Shown: in pieces, positions 35,885 through 48,318 of the stretch
Position numbering within the stretch: position 1 is the first letter of the stretch
Layout of the letters: each line of letters starts with the position of its first letter
Source: Saccopteryx bilineata
Lineage: Eukaryota > Chordata > Mammalia > Chiroptera > Emballonuridae
Length of the DNA stretch: 64,000 bases
Reading direction: 5' to 3'
NCBI RefSeq assembly: GCF_036850765.1
Contig: NC_089491.1
Location: 129,138,266-129,202,265 of the forward strand
Program-made: the position numbers and the translations under genes
The notes under the pieces: generated by a model
The model's input: the letters and a program-made list of their open reading frames with translations, nothing else
The model's database searches: none
Told to the model about the DNA's origin: nothing

Positions 35885-36228
35885 TTCCCCCCCCAAGTGA
35901 GAAGCAGGAGGAGGCAAACAGACTCCCGCATGCGCCCAATCAAGATACACCTGCATACCCACCAGGAGGCGATGCTCAGCCCCTCTGGGGCATTGCTCCA
36001 CTGTAACCGGAGCCATTCTAGTGCCTGAGGGGAGGCCATGGAACCATACTCAGCTCCCGGGCCAACTTTACTCCAATGGAGCCTTGACTGTGGGAGCAGA
36101 AGAGAAAGATAGAAAGAAAAGGGTGGAGAAGCAAATGGGTGCTTTTCCTGTGTGCCCTGGCCAGGAATCGAACCCAGGACTTTCCCATGCCGGGCCAACG
36201 CTCTACTGCTGAGCCAACATGCCAGGGC
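35885..36228 (-). mobile_element. Rhin-1-like SINE, diverged
   Basis: Same family as 3273 and 7676, minus strand, with GCTTCTCCACCC-equivalent, TCCATTGGAGTAAAG and head GCCCTGGCATGTTGGCTCAG. More diverged (several CpG losses); TSD not clear. Confidence 0.92.
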
Positions 36229-36560
36229 ATGACATTTTTTTGTAATATTCTATAATTACTTATATACATATCTCTGTTCACATCCCACCTTATGCTAAAA
36301 GTTTATTTTACTTTGCTTCTTTGTTTATATAATTACAAAATCAAAGATACTAACTTGGAGAAGAAGAGTTGTCAGAAAACCACTTACAAATCTGACAAAT
36401 AATATATTGAACCCTTGGTCAGGTAAATTTGTTCTACATGCATAATTTTACATAGAATTTAAAGGAATCTGCTTTGCCTTATTTATTTCTCAAGAATAAA
36501 AATGTGTTGAATTATTTAAATATGCATTAAAGTAGATCCGAATCTACTTTAACTGGTATT
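36229..36560. other. AT-rich intergenic, no gene seen
   Basis: No gene or repeat family recognised. Confidence 0.5.
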
Positions 36561-36860
36561 TTTATGGAAAAGAGAAATTTAGACACAGAGACATGCACGC
36601 AAGGAGAACATCTCCTGAAGATGAAGACAAAGATAGGTGCGATATTTCTAGGCCAACAATTGCCAGCAGACCACCAGAAGCTAGAGGAGAGGGGCATGAG
36701 ACAGCTACTTCCTCACAGTTCTCAGAAGAAACCAACCCAGTATCTTGATTTGTGACTTCTAATCTCCAGAACTGTGAGATGATAGATTTCTGTTAGTGAA
36801 ACCAGTGTGTGGTACTTGGTTATAGCAACTTTACAAATTAACACTAACTCTTTGCGGAGA
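36561..36860 (+). mobile_element. Old LTR-like fragment
   Basis: Has AGACACAGAGACATGCACGC, GAAGATGAAGACAAAGATAG and CTAATCTCCAGAACTGTGAG, in the order of the same common mammalian LTR-like repeat as at 11590 and 58050. Diverged; family not resolved. Confidence 0.4.
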
Positions 36861-37530
36861 AGAAAAGCAGATATTGTGTAAAAGTGATGAACTCTTCTTC
36901 CTTCCACTGAAATAGAAAAATCTTGCTGTGTGCTTCCTTGTCTTTATAGAGAACCCAAGTGAAATGGTTTCAGAAAAATGTTGAATAAATTGATAATGTT
37001 ATTAATTTTCTCATGCTTTAAAAACAGATGATACCGTCTCTATCCAGGTGTTAAGCAGTTGGGCATTCCACAAAATGATACAAACATTCCCTAAAGTCAA
37101 ATTAGAGAACATTAGAAGTAGCAAAGTTCAGAAGATAATTACACGAGAAAAACAGTAACATGTGAGATTATGAAAAGCTAGCAGGTTAAAACCACACAGT
37201 TGTTATGAATCATCATTTCTCAACAACTCTTTAGTCTCTTTTTCAACCTTAACCATTCTACAAACATGCATTATGCATTACTCCAGGTTAGGCATTATAC
37301 TAGAAACTAAAATACATGGAATAATAAAAATGGTCTCTGACCTTGAGTTTCATTATCTCAAACATTATATTATTTTTTATATTTATTTCCCCATGAGAGG
37401 CATAAGTGAATAATTTATTCCTTACTTCTCTACATACACGCTAAATGTAAATTTAAAGGAAACAAGCTAGCGGTATGTAGAGTCTAAGCTTGAGCATCAA
37501 TATTATCAACTAATACCTTGATGAGTTTAA
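36861..37530. other. Intergenic, no gene seen
   Basis: No gene recognised; CATTATGCATTACTCCAGGTTAGGCATTATACTAG near 37270 hints at an ancient LINE/MIR relic. Confidence 0.35.
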
Positions 37531-37540
37531 AATACAAAAA

Positions 37541-37910
37541 GGCCTGACTAGGTGGTGGTACAGTGGATAGGGCATTGGCCTGGGACAATGAGAACCCAGG
37601 TTTGAAACCCCAAGGTCTCCAGTTTAAGCATGGACTCATCTGGCTTGAGCACAGGGTCGCTGGCTTGAGCAGGGGTTCATAGACATGATCCCATGGTTGC
37701 TGGCTTGAGCCCAAAGGTTGTTGGCTTGAGCCCAAGGTCACTTGCTTGAGCAAAGGATCACTGGCTCCGCACTTATGAGAAAGCAATCAATAAACAACTA
37801 AAGTGCCACAACTACGAGTTGATCCTTCTCATCTCTCTCTTCCTTCGTGTCTGTCTCTGTCTCTCTCTCTCTCTCACTAAAAAAATAATAATAATAAATA
37901 ATAATATAAA
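37541..37910 (+). mobile_element. tRNA-derived SINE, 'GCCTGACCAGG' family, full length
   Basis: GGCCTGACTAGGTGGTGGTAC head, a B-box region GGTTTGAAACCCC, repeated GCTGGCTTGAGC units, TATGAGAAAGCAATCAATAAAC, a TCTGTCTCTC run and an AATAATAAT tail. Flanked by similar AAAAYAAAAAGG sequences. Confidence 0.93.
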
Positions 37911-38373
37911 AAACAAAAAGGATAACATAAAATGTTACTATGGGCATTAGAAACCTGATAAAAATACATTTTTTAATAAAAGTGTTGCATGAAATAATCA
38001 TTGTTACTTCTATAAGCTACTAAATTATGATTTTGTTGCAGTGTATTGAATGTCATAAGGTTTGTAAAATCCAATTGGATAGGAAAAAGAAAACCTTGGC
38101 TGATATCTAGTGAAGTATAAATCTGAGCTGTTCAGGTAGTCCCTACTTTCTAATGTATTCTTCATTTTCTCTTTCTATCTTTCTTTCTTTTTTTTTTTTT
38201 TTGAAAGAGAGGGAGAGAAGCATCAATTCATTGTTCCACTCAGTTGTGCCATTGATTGCTTCTCATATATGCCCTTTTGAACTGATTGAGCCCTGACTGG
38301 AGCTAGAACTGGCAACCTTGGAATTGAGCCCTAACCGGGCCTAGAGCCCTAATCGAACCTTGAATCCACAACC

Positions 38374-38374
<1 letters not shown>

Positions 38375-38428
<54 letters not shown>
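38375..38428 (+). repeat. (TG)27 microsatellite
   Basis: 54 bp of uninterrupted TG/GT dinucleotide at the 3' tail side of the inner SINE. Confidence 0.97.
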
Positions 38429-38429
<1 letters not shown>

Positions 38430-38824
38430 CAGAGATATATATAGAGAGAGACAGAGAGAAGTACAGAAAGGAACAGACAGGCAGGAAGGGAGAGAGATGA
38501 GAAGCATCAATTCTGCCTTGTGGCTTATTAATCTACCTAGTTATTCATTGATTGCTTTCTCCTATGTGCCTTGACAGGGGTGGAGGGAGGGCTATAGCAG
38601 AATGAGTGACCCTTTGCTCAAGCCAGCGACTTTGGGCTTCAGGCCAGCAACCTTGTGCTCAAGCCAGCAATCTTGGGGTCATGTCTATGATCCCACACTC
38701 AAGTCAGCAACACTGCACTCAAGCTGGTGAGCCTGTGCTTAAGCCAGCAACCTTGGGGTTTCGAACATGCGTCCTCTGTGTCCCAGTTCAATGCTCTATC
38801 CACTGTGCCACCACTTGGTCAGGC
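38375..38824 (-). mobile_element. Inner SINE with (TG)27 tail
   Basis: Minus-strand 'GCCTGACCAGG' family copy inserted in the outer SINE. GAGAAGCATCAATTC, repeated CTCAAGCCAGC units and head GCCTGACCAAGTGGTGGCAC. The A tail has turned into a long TG/CA repeat. Flanks GAATCCACAACCTT and GAACCTGCAACCCTT are likely the diverged TSD. Confidence 0.9.
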
Positions 38825-38915
38825 GAACCTGCAACCCTTGAACAAGCTAGCAACCTCAGCACTCTGGAATAACACTCGATATCCACTGCACCACTGGCCA
38901 GGGCTCTAATGTATC

Positions 38916-39689
38916 TACAGCAGAAGTTCAATGGATGTATAGCCATGCCTAAAATGCTGAACACAATTTGAAAGGAATGTGCTCACCACTGAGCAACTGG
39001 CTCATGGAACTTTTTAGTCTACCTGAGAAGAAAAATGTGTTCTGTGAAACTAATGTTTGAAATATAGAGATTTTAAAGCTAATTTTACATTGTTATTGAT
39101 ATATATGCGTAATAAAACAAAGCACTTACATGTCCACAAACATTTTAAAAAGTGGTATTTACAAAAGGAATAAGAGAGCTTTTAAATAACAGTTATTTTA
39201 AAACATGGTATTCTTGTTAAGAATTTTTAGATATCTATTTGCTTTACATTAAATATAACTTTCTAAAGTTTTTTGTTTTACATTTTCTAAAAGTCACAGA
39301 CAACAACCAGCTTCATACAAATCCTCTATAGCATACTGAATATGCTCATAACAGGAAAAAATTATGTTTTCCTTCATTATCAGACACACTCATCACCACA
39401 GAGGAAATGCTTTGAGTGGGTATGAGTGAATGTATGAGCCATAAAATCCAAAAACCTAATTTCTCAGAGTAATTATTAATTTTATTTTTGGAATCACAGA
39501 AAATATCCTTCAGACAATATTACATGTAAGTTTTATTGAAGAAAATATAACTATAATCAAGTTTCAGTTGTATTACATGTATCAACAATAAGTGGGTAAA
39601 GGGAAAAAAACAAGTAAAACTTATAGTTGAGTATTTTCAACAATTATGAAGTCTTTAAATTTATAAAATATGTACAGCAATGTTTATTC
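38916..39689. other. AT-rich intergenic, no gene seen
   Basis: No gene or repeat family recognised. Confidence 0.5.
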
Positions 39690-39870
39690 ATTAAACTTTA
39701 ACATTTTATGTATTATGAATTACTAGATTTTAATCTCAATTTTACAAGTGAGGAAATAAGATAAACCTCAAGGGAATGCAACAAGTAGCTCAAGGTCAGA
39801 TACCTTGTGTCAGAGCTGAGGTCTTATTGTATCAAGTCCAGGACTCTTCATCCGTTTAACACAGTGACTG
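39690..39870 (-). repeat. MIR SINE relic
   Basis: CAATTTTACAAGTGAGGAAA, GTAGCTCAAGGTCAGATACC and CAGAGCTGAGGTCTTATTG follow the reverse MIR order. Confidence 0.65.
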
Positions 39871-40762
39871 AAAATATCATCAAGTATGGAAAAAATATCA
39901 GTCCTTCCAGGAGAACAAATCACCTAAAGTAATTTGCAAGAACTGGAAAGAACATGATACATTATGTGTTATCCTCTAAATTCCCAGTAGGCATGATATT
40001 ACTCTCAATAGATCTCAACAAATACACATTAATAAATAAAGAACAGATCTTTTTAGCCAACATTTCCTATAGAATGTAAATTAAGAATGGGAAAGCTAAA
40101 TTTAGCAAGATCTTGTCATCCCCTTGAGTAACATTACCCCAAAGATAATGACTCTGAGTTTGCTCTTTTAACAAGTAGTTGTCTTACCTAAGAGACACAT
40201 GGTCTAAATCAGTAACTCTTCATACACATGGCAGAGGAAACCCATGAGACCTTTCAACCTGCCATGTTATCCCACAGCTACTACACAGCCATTCCTACCT
40301 GGTTCATTACTGCAGGAACCTAAATTTCCCCTACACATAGGCAGTTAACACACCCCACAGCCAAGTATTTGAGAAAGAAACCAAGAGTTCACCCATCAGT
40401 GATGTTTAATCAGACATTCTGCCCCCTTCCTTTCCTAAAGCCATCATCAAAGCACCAGGGTAAAGAAAGCTAGTTGTGAACTTTCAGTCTAAATTATGAT
40501 AGAGAGCTTAAAATGGTCATAATTGATTTTTCTGATAAATTCTGAAAAAACAAATATTTTAAAAAGATGCATAAGTTAGATACTAAGTTTGCAGATAGAA
40601 AAATTTATTATTAGGTAGAGAATAAGGAACTCAATGTGTTTTTTAGTTTAGAAGGAAGATTAGTCCACCTCTGCATAAAGAGTGCTACACAGTGCAGAGA
40701 TTAATATGAGTAAGCGTGGATTTTATAATCCAGTTTTCCTTAAAATGCTCTATGGACTCTAA
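39871..40762. other. Intergenic, no gene seen
   Basis: No gene or repeat family recognised. Confidence 0.5.
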
Positions 40763-41254
40763 TGCCAGTGGCTGTCATCACAGCCATGCAGATGCAGGTT
40801 CTTATTGGATTCAGGCAGATGGTAAAGGAACTGTGGAGCCAAAAAAAGGTGGGCCATTCTGTTTATTAAAGTCTCCTCCCGGCAGACAAGCAAACAGGCA
40901 GGGAAGACCATTTCCCTCTCACTCAGGGCTCCCAAGCCCCAACTCATTCTCCGGACTCTTCTGGACTCACAGGCTGCCACCAGCCTCAGCATCCTCTCCT
41001 TCTGCTCCCTCTCTCTCTCTCTCTCTTAGTAGAACAGGCTGGGGAAAAAAATCCCTTCTCCAGCAAACAATAGCAAAAAATCTCCCCTTCCAAGCAGGAA
41101 GGCAATCCACAATTTGCAATCTGCTGCCCTGAGGGCAAGTGTCATAGCCTTCCATAGACTATACACACAGGACATTGCCCCACGTCAATGCAAAGGACAA
41201 GCGAGCGAACTTAACTCGTTTGTTTCACACTTGAAACACATTGGTTTGCCCAAC
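40763..41254 (-). mobile_element. Solo LTR of a bat ERV-like family (copy A)
   Basis: On the minus strand it runs from TGTTGGGCAAACCAATGTG (41254) to ...CACTGGCA (40763), with a poly(A) signal AATAAA (TTTATT at 40862-40867) ~100 bp before the 3' end. It is related along its length to 60832-61401 and 61797-62369. The internal purine-rich part (TC-rich on plus, ~41008-41028) varies between copies. No internal retroviral region or primer-binding site flanks it. TSD not clear. Confidence 0.82.
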
Positions 41255-42778
41255 AGACTTATAAGGAGTAAATATGGAGGCTAAACCATAAGTAAGCAGA
41301 AAGTGAAACAAATTTTGAAGACATTTAGTAAAACAGAATTCAGCAACAAATAAAGTGGTTCACATAGAGATTTTAGATTTCTTTGTTGAATGATCTGGGA
41401 AAACAATTTTGCTCTAGTTTGAACAGTTATAACAATGCTGATGAACTTTTTCAATTTAGTCCATCATACATTTTATTGAATGTCAGAGAGGTATAAGTCC
41501 ATCAACATATAGTTTGCTATTGAAAATTAAAAGTTAGATTAAAAATAGCATATTTTCCAAAGAAATTGAATTCTGATGTTTTTCTTTCTTTGTTATGGGG
41601 TAGGTTTCAGTCACAACTGCAAGAAAATAGTAGCAGACAGCAAGAAGAAATTTCTGATATTCTGAGACTTACATAGAGAAAGAGGTAAATAGATAAATTG
41701 GAGTAACTGTTTTTGAAAATGTATACATATTATATATTATACAGTATGTTATAACGTAATATGTAAAATAATTTTAAATTATTAAGCATGTAATACTTGA
41801 AAGTGATGTTTGCAAATTATTTTTGCTGTCAGATGAACATTGGCATTTTAAACAAAATTATAACAGAGTAGTTACTATTTGAATAATAATACACATTTTA
41901 GATAAAATAGCATGTTAGATTAATATAACATATGAAACTCTGTATTTTTTATTTTTGTAATGATTTTTACAGAAAATGACCATTTTATATTTCTGATTAC
42001 AACTATTATTCTCCATGAGACCCCCCTGAAATGTTTCTACATGTAAGATGTGTTAAAACTCTATTAAAGAAGTCAGTCAATTATAGATAATCCATTGGCT
42101 AAATGAGGTTTCTACCAACAGCTTGAAATAAGATTTTAGATTGAATCTATTCATGAAAATGTGTTTGCTATTGATTGGTACTTAGAGATCTTGATCATTT
42201 CATTTTAATTTTAAAACTATAGTTAGTATCCCAAACCTCTACTTGAAACTACTTTGATTAATCTTTTTCCCATGGGAACCAAATTGTTACTTCCTTATAA
42301 CCACTTTTTAATTTTCAGGGTTAACTTTAAAGTGTGAGTTGTCAAGTACTCATTCCTGCTGCCTCCTGTCAGGCTGTATGTAATCCCACACTGAGCCTTG
42401 TCAGAGGTCACTGAGCGCCCGACTAACGCCCTTCATTACAGGGGAAAGCAGAATGTCTCCAGCACACCAAAGTCAGGAGACACACAGCAGAACCAGGCAA
42501 TACTTTTACAAAATCAAACTGTAAATCTATGAAATCTTAAAAGTTGCTTTCCATGTATTTCCAATTATTCAGAATACGAGTTACCATATTTGTACTCACT
42601 TGGCATTATTTTTCAGTACCTAGTCAATTTTGGAATTAAAAATTTCAAGCTATGAATAATAGTGGATGACTTACTGATATGAAAAAGTACTTATACCAGT
42701 AGACCTGTTTCTTTCTCACAGTTGTTTCCTTAAATTAATATTTGAGGTCTATAAATTTTTTTTCTTGATATTTAATGT
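41255..42778. other. AT-rich intergenic, no gene seen
   Basis: No gene or repeat family recognised. Confidence 0.5.
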
Positions 42779-42885
42779 ATTGTTATAAGAAAGCAATCAG
42801 TGAACAACTAAGCTGCCACAATGAAGAAGTGACAGCTTCTCTCTCTTCCTGTCTGTCCTGGTCTATCTCTCTCTCTGTATTTTGC
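42779..42885 (+). mobile_element. SINE 3' fragment, 'GCCTGACCAGG' family
   Basis: Only the 3' third: AAGAAAGCAATCAGTGAACA, ACTAAGCTGCCACAATGAAG and TCTCTCTTCCTGTCTGTCC. The head is missing. Confidence 0.85.
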
Positions 42886-43562
42886 TAAAAACTATATACA
42901 GTCACATTTATTCAAATACCTAAAATTCTTCATATTGAAATTTACTTTAATATGAAATATAGAAAGTGTTTAAATTTCAAAAACGTTATCTGTGGAATCC
43001 TTTGATACATGAACATTTGGTTGTCTCAATAAGATATGATTGAGCAAAAATATTTGCCTACCATTGTGTAATAGACTTTTCAGAATCGTTCTTTAAGCAA
43101 ACCCCCAAGTATTTGTTCTCTGGTCTTGGTGATGATGTTTCTGTTATTGTTATGGCTAAGCCTTGAACAATCTTGAAAGACTATTTTTTTAGTTAGAAAG
43201 ATACTAATGTTTATTGTGAAACATGCTAAGAAATATTTTCTTGTCACTTCCATTGACAGATCTGAATAATCTTAACAGAAGCTAGGAGTAAATATGAGTT
43301 TATGAAACCATTTTGTTTTAAATAAACTAAAAGAAGTATTGCTCCTTCATTAGTTTCAGTTATTTTTAGAAAAGTATCAATATTCTTAATTACATTTATC
43401 AAATTACATAATATATAATATATATAATATGTAACTACATAAAATAATATAACATATAATTAAGCTACCATACTCTCTATTGAAAAGTAAGTTATCACTT
43501 TGAGAAAAACGTCTTTTCTTTAGAAAATGGCTTTATAAATGTTACCTGAAAATGTAATTTTT
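42886..43562. other. AT-rich intergenic, no gene seen
   Basis: No gene or repeat family recognised apart from AT repeats near 43405-43460. Confidence 0.5.
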
Positions 43563-43692
43563 AAAAAAATTTTTTTTACAGGAACAGAGAGAGAGTCAGA
43601 GAGAGGGATAGATAGGGACAGACAGGAATGGAGAGAGATGAGAAGCATCAATCATCAGTTTTTTGTTGTAGCACCTTAGTTGTTCATTGAGG
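43563..43692 (-). mobile_element. SINE 3' fragment, minus strand
   Basis: GGAACAGAGAGAGAGTCAGA, GAGATGAGAAGCATCAATC and TTAGTTGTTCATTGAG, the 3' end of the 'GCCTGACCAGG' family in reverse. The head is missing. Confidence 0.85.
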
Positions 43693-44663
43693 TATTTTCT
43701 ATCTTCTTAGTAGATTAATAATATACTTTTATGGTTTAAGCAAATGAAAGATCAAGAAAATATGTACTATGAAGAGTGAGAAAATTGCACATATTTCACC
43801 AAGAACAACAAAAACTTGAAGGTCAGCAAGGCAGGCATCCAAGGTTTCTTGAGCATTTTACTGGCTGTTCTGTAAAAAAGGTATATATTCTTTCTGTCTT
43901 ACACCAGCATGTAAAACTAGTACTAATGGGTAGAAGTTAGAGAAATGAATATTTTGATTCAGTTGGAAAGATCTGAGTAATCTAAAATGGAAAAAGTTAA
44001 TATCAAAGAATAAAGAATTTATCTCTGGAATGGTTTAAGAAAACTGGGTGACAATAAAAAATCAACAGAAATTTCTGCAGTAGGAGAGGTTTGAGGTTAT
44101 ACAGCCAGTAGGACCTCTTTTAACCCTAGAATTCTTAGCTTTTATGTTAAGCTACAATATTAAATAATGCAAACAAATTATGAACTTTGAGATAAAAAAA
44201 TAAATCTCTATAAACTGACTCTATGACTATTATTTGCTACAAGCTTTAACTAGAAATCTGAAGTATATAAGAATAAAGAAAAGCCTTTCATAAGATCTTT
44301 TAAAATAATAAATTGGCAATGAGTATATATATTTTGACTTTTAAAAATACTACTTGCTGGTTTATTTCTTTGCTACATTTTGTTTATCCAGGCCAGAGCA
44401 GGGAAAATAGACTATAAGACTAGAACATTTTTATAACCTGAAAGAAGGAGGGGCTTCAATAAATAATGAGGAAACATCAAAAGGATAAAAAAGCCAATAT
44501 GAAAGGGGCTACCAGTGACCCAATTTGTGACCATTTGAGTATCAAAATAATTGATAGAAACGGATTATAAGGCATTTTTAAAAATTGGAAATGCTGAGAC
44601 TATTTGTTACAAATACACTTCTTGTAAAAATTAGGGAATATTTTATTGCTTCATATTCATTTT
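43693..44663. other. AT-rich intergenic, no gene seen
   Basis: Flank into which the full-length L1 inserted. No gene or repeat family recognised. Confidence 0.5.
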
Positions 44664-44673
44664 GAAATGTCCC

Positions 44674-46999
44674 GGTGACATCACGGAAATGGCGCCATGA
44701 GCAGCGAGTCCAACAGCTCTCCCCTAAATCACAACAAATTTATCAACTAGAAACAGAAAAATTTATCCTCGGAGCATTCCGGAGTTCCACACAAACTGAT
44801 AGCGAAAGGACTGTTATCACTTGAATCTGAGAGACGAGGGTGTGGAGGAATCTACCACAGGGACGTTCTTTCAAACCGCAAGGAAGTGCGCCTGTGGTGA
44901 GTCAGCCCATATACTTGGGAACCGCGAGCCCCCGCGAGCTGCCGCCGCGAGCGGCCGCGCGCACGCCCGGTCCGGTTGAGCACCGCTGACGTTCCCAGCG
45001 GCCCGCACACTGCGAGTGGGGGTCGCCGGCCACCGGTGCCCGGAGCGCCCCATTCGCGCGCGTGCCTTGGGCATTCCACGCGCCCAGGGCGCCCTGCTGG
45101 CCCGCACACCCAGGGGGCTCCATTATCCTGCGCCTGGTGCGGTCCAGCCGCCAGCGGCGGGGCGAGCGGGAGAGGCTTGGGAGATTCTCTCCATGGGCGG
45201 GGCACCTCACCCAGCCATTCAAGCTAACAATCAAGCGTTGGGGGAGGGGCGTGCGCAGGCAGCCTAAAATACCTTCGGAAGCACAGCTGCGACCCAATCA
45301 CTGAAATTAGCTTAACCCATAAAATCTGCGCACCCTCGGTTCTAATTGATAAGATCTCTCTCAGTTCAGCGATCCAAGACAAGAGGCGTGATATTTTTTA
45401 GTGCCTCTCGCTAAAGGGGCGGGGGCAACTTCTGATTGATAGAGCCTCCATATTCAGGGATAAACGCTAACAAGAAGGACTTGGCAGATAATAAGGTCTA
45501 TACTACACTAGTCGTAAGCAGAGACTAGTGCCTCTTCTTCCCTGCAAAAACAGGCTACAAAGTGTGGAAAGCCTGGGTTGAGAGGTCCAACTAAATGCTA
45601 GGCGCTGAACAGTCACCTTGACAACAATTGACTCCCACCCCCGCCTGATTACACTGGAGGCCCTGACTCTCAGAGCCTTTCCCAAAGCCTTGCACTGAGT
45701 GGGGATAGAGTGGGGATTTCCCAGCTCTTTGAGCCTCTTACTCCCCAGGCAGAAGCAGTTGCAGCCTTATAGCTGGATCACCAGGCTGCTAATTCAGAAA
45801 GGGGGGACTAGGAGAGAGAATCCAGGAAAGCAAACTCTCTCATCGTTGGACCCTGCAAACGCCAACAAGCCTTTACTTCCAGCAAGACTAAAGCCAATTA
45901 TATGACATTGCCATAGAATCCCATCAACTGCAAATCCCTACCTAAGAGTGACACAGGGGCAGAGCCTGGGGTACAGAGTCACCAACTAGGAAGAGGGAGA
46001 GAAAAGAAAAAGGAAGAAGTTAAAGTCTCAAAATCTAGAAAAATCCACAGACTTTACAACTTGATCCACTAATTTTTTGTTGTTGTTGTTGTTGTTTGTT
46101 TCTTCTATCTTTTTGCCTTTATTTCCTCCACCTCGGTCCTTCTATTCTCTGCCCATCTTATGCTTCCCCTTTCTTGAACTACACTACCCATGAGTGTTGC
46201 ATTTTATTTTTCTTCTTCATCCTCACCCTCCTTTAAGGTTATACTCCAAAACACTTAACTCTCACTCTCTCCTCTTTTGTTTTGTTTTTTTTTGTCTTGC
46301 TTTATTTTGTTTTTTTCTCTTCCTATTTTATTTCTTCCTTCGTTTTTCTCTTTTTCTTATTTTTTCCTTTCTATTTGTTTTTTCTTTTCTCATTTTACTT
46401 TCCTCCCATATAATCCTCAATCACGAACAAATTAGTTAATTTGGGACTCAAGGCTTTTTTTTTGGCTTTATTTCTCTTTTTTGCTTTTGTTTTTATTTTT
46501 TTTTCTTGTTTGTTTATTTTTGTGGCATTTTGGGTCCTCCCAAACCAAGGTCTCCATTGTATTTAGTCTTCGCTCCACTTAATACAACAGATTTTTACTT
46601 ATTATTTTTATTTTTTCTTCTTTATTATTCTTTTTTGGTCCTTTTTTCTGGTTCCCTCTTATCCCTCTCATTATATCTCTTAGTTGACCATCACTTACAA
46701 GCAAATCATCTTATGCTTGTCTAAGATTTTCTTCCTTTTTTTTTTTTTGCATTTAGTAGGTCCCTACTCCCTTTTTTTTGCCCCTTGAACTCTTCACCCC
46801 AAATCAGGCCCTCCATTATAAGCACGATATTTCCCTGAGGAGGGGAGAGGAGGGAAAGAGAAGAGAGAAAAAAAGGGGGAAATAATAAATTATTACTCTT
46901 TTTTTTTTGTGGGGTGTTTTACCTTTTTTTTTTTCTTTTTTTTTTCTTTTTATTCTCTTTATTAATTCTAATTAGTGCTATCAATAAGACCACCCTCAG
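44674..46999 (+). promoter_or_regulatory. L1 5'UTR / internal promoter
   Basis: The ~2.3-kb 5'UTR starts GGTGACATCACGGAAATGG. The perfect palindrome ATGGCGCCAT at 44689-44698 holds YY1-like cores on both strands. The CpG-dense block at about 44890-45260 is the likely promoter core, with pyrimidine-rich DNA following to ORF1. The same layout is seen in the leftward L1 at 1-2032. Human L1 5'UTRs carry internal pol II and antisense promoters; activity here is inferred. Confidence 0.85.
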
Positions 47000-47993
47000 A
47001 TGCCAATAAGAAAGAGGAAATCGAATATTATGGATACAAAAGAAAGAGAGGTAACACAAATAGATGTGGAAAAATCTATGGAGAAAAGACTTAACATATT
47101 GGAAGCCTTGGAGCTAAATGACAGAGAATTTAAAATAGAAATGTTAAAAATACTCAGAGAGATACAAGAAAACACAGAAAGGCAATATAGGGAGATCAGA
47201 AAACAACTCAATGAACACAAAGAATATATTACCAAGGAAATTGAAACTATAAAAACAAATCAAACAGAAATGAAAAACTCAATTCACGAGCTGAAAAACG
47301 AGGTAACAAGCTTAGCTAAGAACAGCCCAGATTGAAGATAGGATTAGTGAAATAGAAGACAAACAACTTGAGGCACAACAGAGAGAAGAAGAAAGAGACT
47401 CAAAAATAATAAAAAATGAGAAAGCCCTACAGGAATTGTCTGACTCCATCAGAAAGAATAACATAAGAATAATAGGTATATCAGAGGGAGAAGAGAAAGA
47501 AAATGGAATGGAGAATAAACTCAAACAAATAATAGACGAGAACTTCCCAAGCCTGTGGAAGGAACTAAAGCCTCAAATTCAAGAAGCAAACAGAACACCA
47601 AGTTTTCTTAACCCCAACAAACCCACTCCAAGGCACATCATAATAAAGATGACACAAACCAATGACAAAGAAAAAATTCTCAAGGCAGCCAGGGAAAAGA
47701 AGAGTACAACATATAAAGGAAGGCCTATTAGATTATCATCAGATTTCTCAGCAGAAACTCTACAAGCTAGAAGAGAGTGGACCCCAATATTTAAAGCCCT
47801 GAAAGAGAGGAACTTTCAGCCAAGAATACTATACCCATCAAAGCTATCCTTCAAGTATGAAGGAGATATAAAAACATTCACAAATACAGAAAAGATGAGA
47901 GAATTTATCAACAGAAAGCCCCCATTCCAGGAAATACTAAAGGGGGTTTTCCAACCAGATTCAAAGAACAAAAGAAAACAACACCACAAGTAA
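47000..47993 (+). pseudogene. L1 ORF1 (ORF1p), one frameshift
   Basis: ORF1p is the L1 RNA-binding chaperone that coats L1 RNA as a trimer. Here it starts at ATG 47000. Residues ~1-108 form a heptad-rich, Glu/Lys-rich coiled coil. The frame moves by one base just before AQIEDRISEIEDKQLE (about 47320-47325), so the original frame stops at 47335 and the rest reads in the next frame through 47993. The downstream part has NNIRIIGISEGEE (RRM start), TNDKEKILKAAREK and the C-terminal domain ending PDSKNKRKQHHK. Without the shift it would be ~331 codons, normal for ORF1. Confidence 0.93.
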
Positions 47994-48318
47994 CAGCTCC
48001 ACCAAGAACACAATAAAACCAAACTTAAACTGTGATAACAAAGGAAAAAAAGGGGGGAGAGGATGGAGATTAACAGTAGCAAAGGATGATGAAGTGCAGA
48101 AATACTTATAAGATAGGGTACTACAATGAATATGGTAGGTACCCTTTTCATTACTTAATGGTAACCACCCTTAAAAAAATCACCACAAAAACACTTGACT
48201 TAAAAAAGGTAGCAACAGAGGAAAGAAGTATGGAACACAAACAAACAAAAACAAATGATAGAAAAACAAAAGAGAAGAATCAAACTAGATACAAAACTAA
48301 CAGAAAGCAATTTATAAA

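Larger units (their letters stand above)
38161..38904 (-). mobile_element. Outer SINE of a SINE-in-SINE nest
   Basis: Outer copy pieces are 38161-38374 and 38825-38904, read on minus, with a TTTTTTT tail side at ~38190 and the head GCCCTGGCCAGTGGTGCAG at right. Its TSD is TCTAATGTATTC/TCTAATGTATCT at 38149-38160 and 38905-38916. Confidence 0.87.

Noticed and set aside
46194..46439. Phe/Leu-rich frame in the L1 5'UTR with a partner at 290-499
   Set aside because: It arises from the pyrimidine-rich tract and starts at GTG; the shared residues reflect L1 nucleotide homology.
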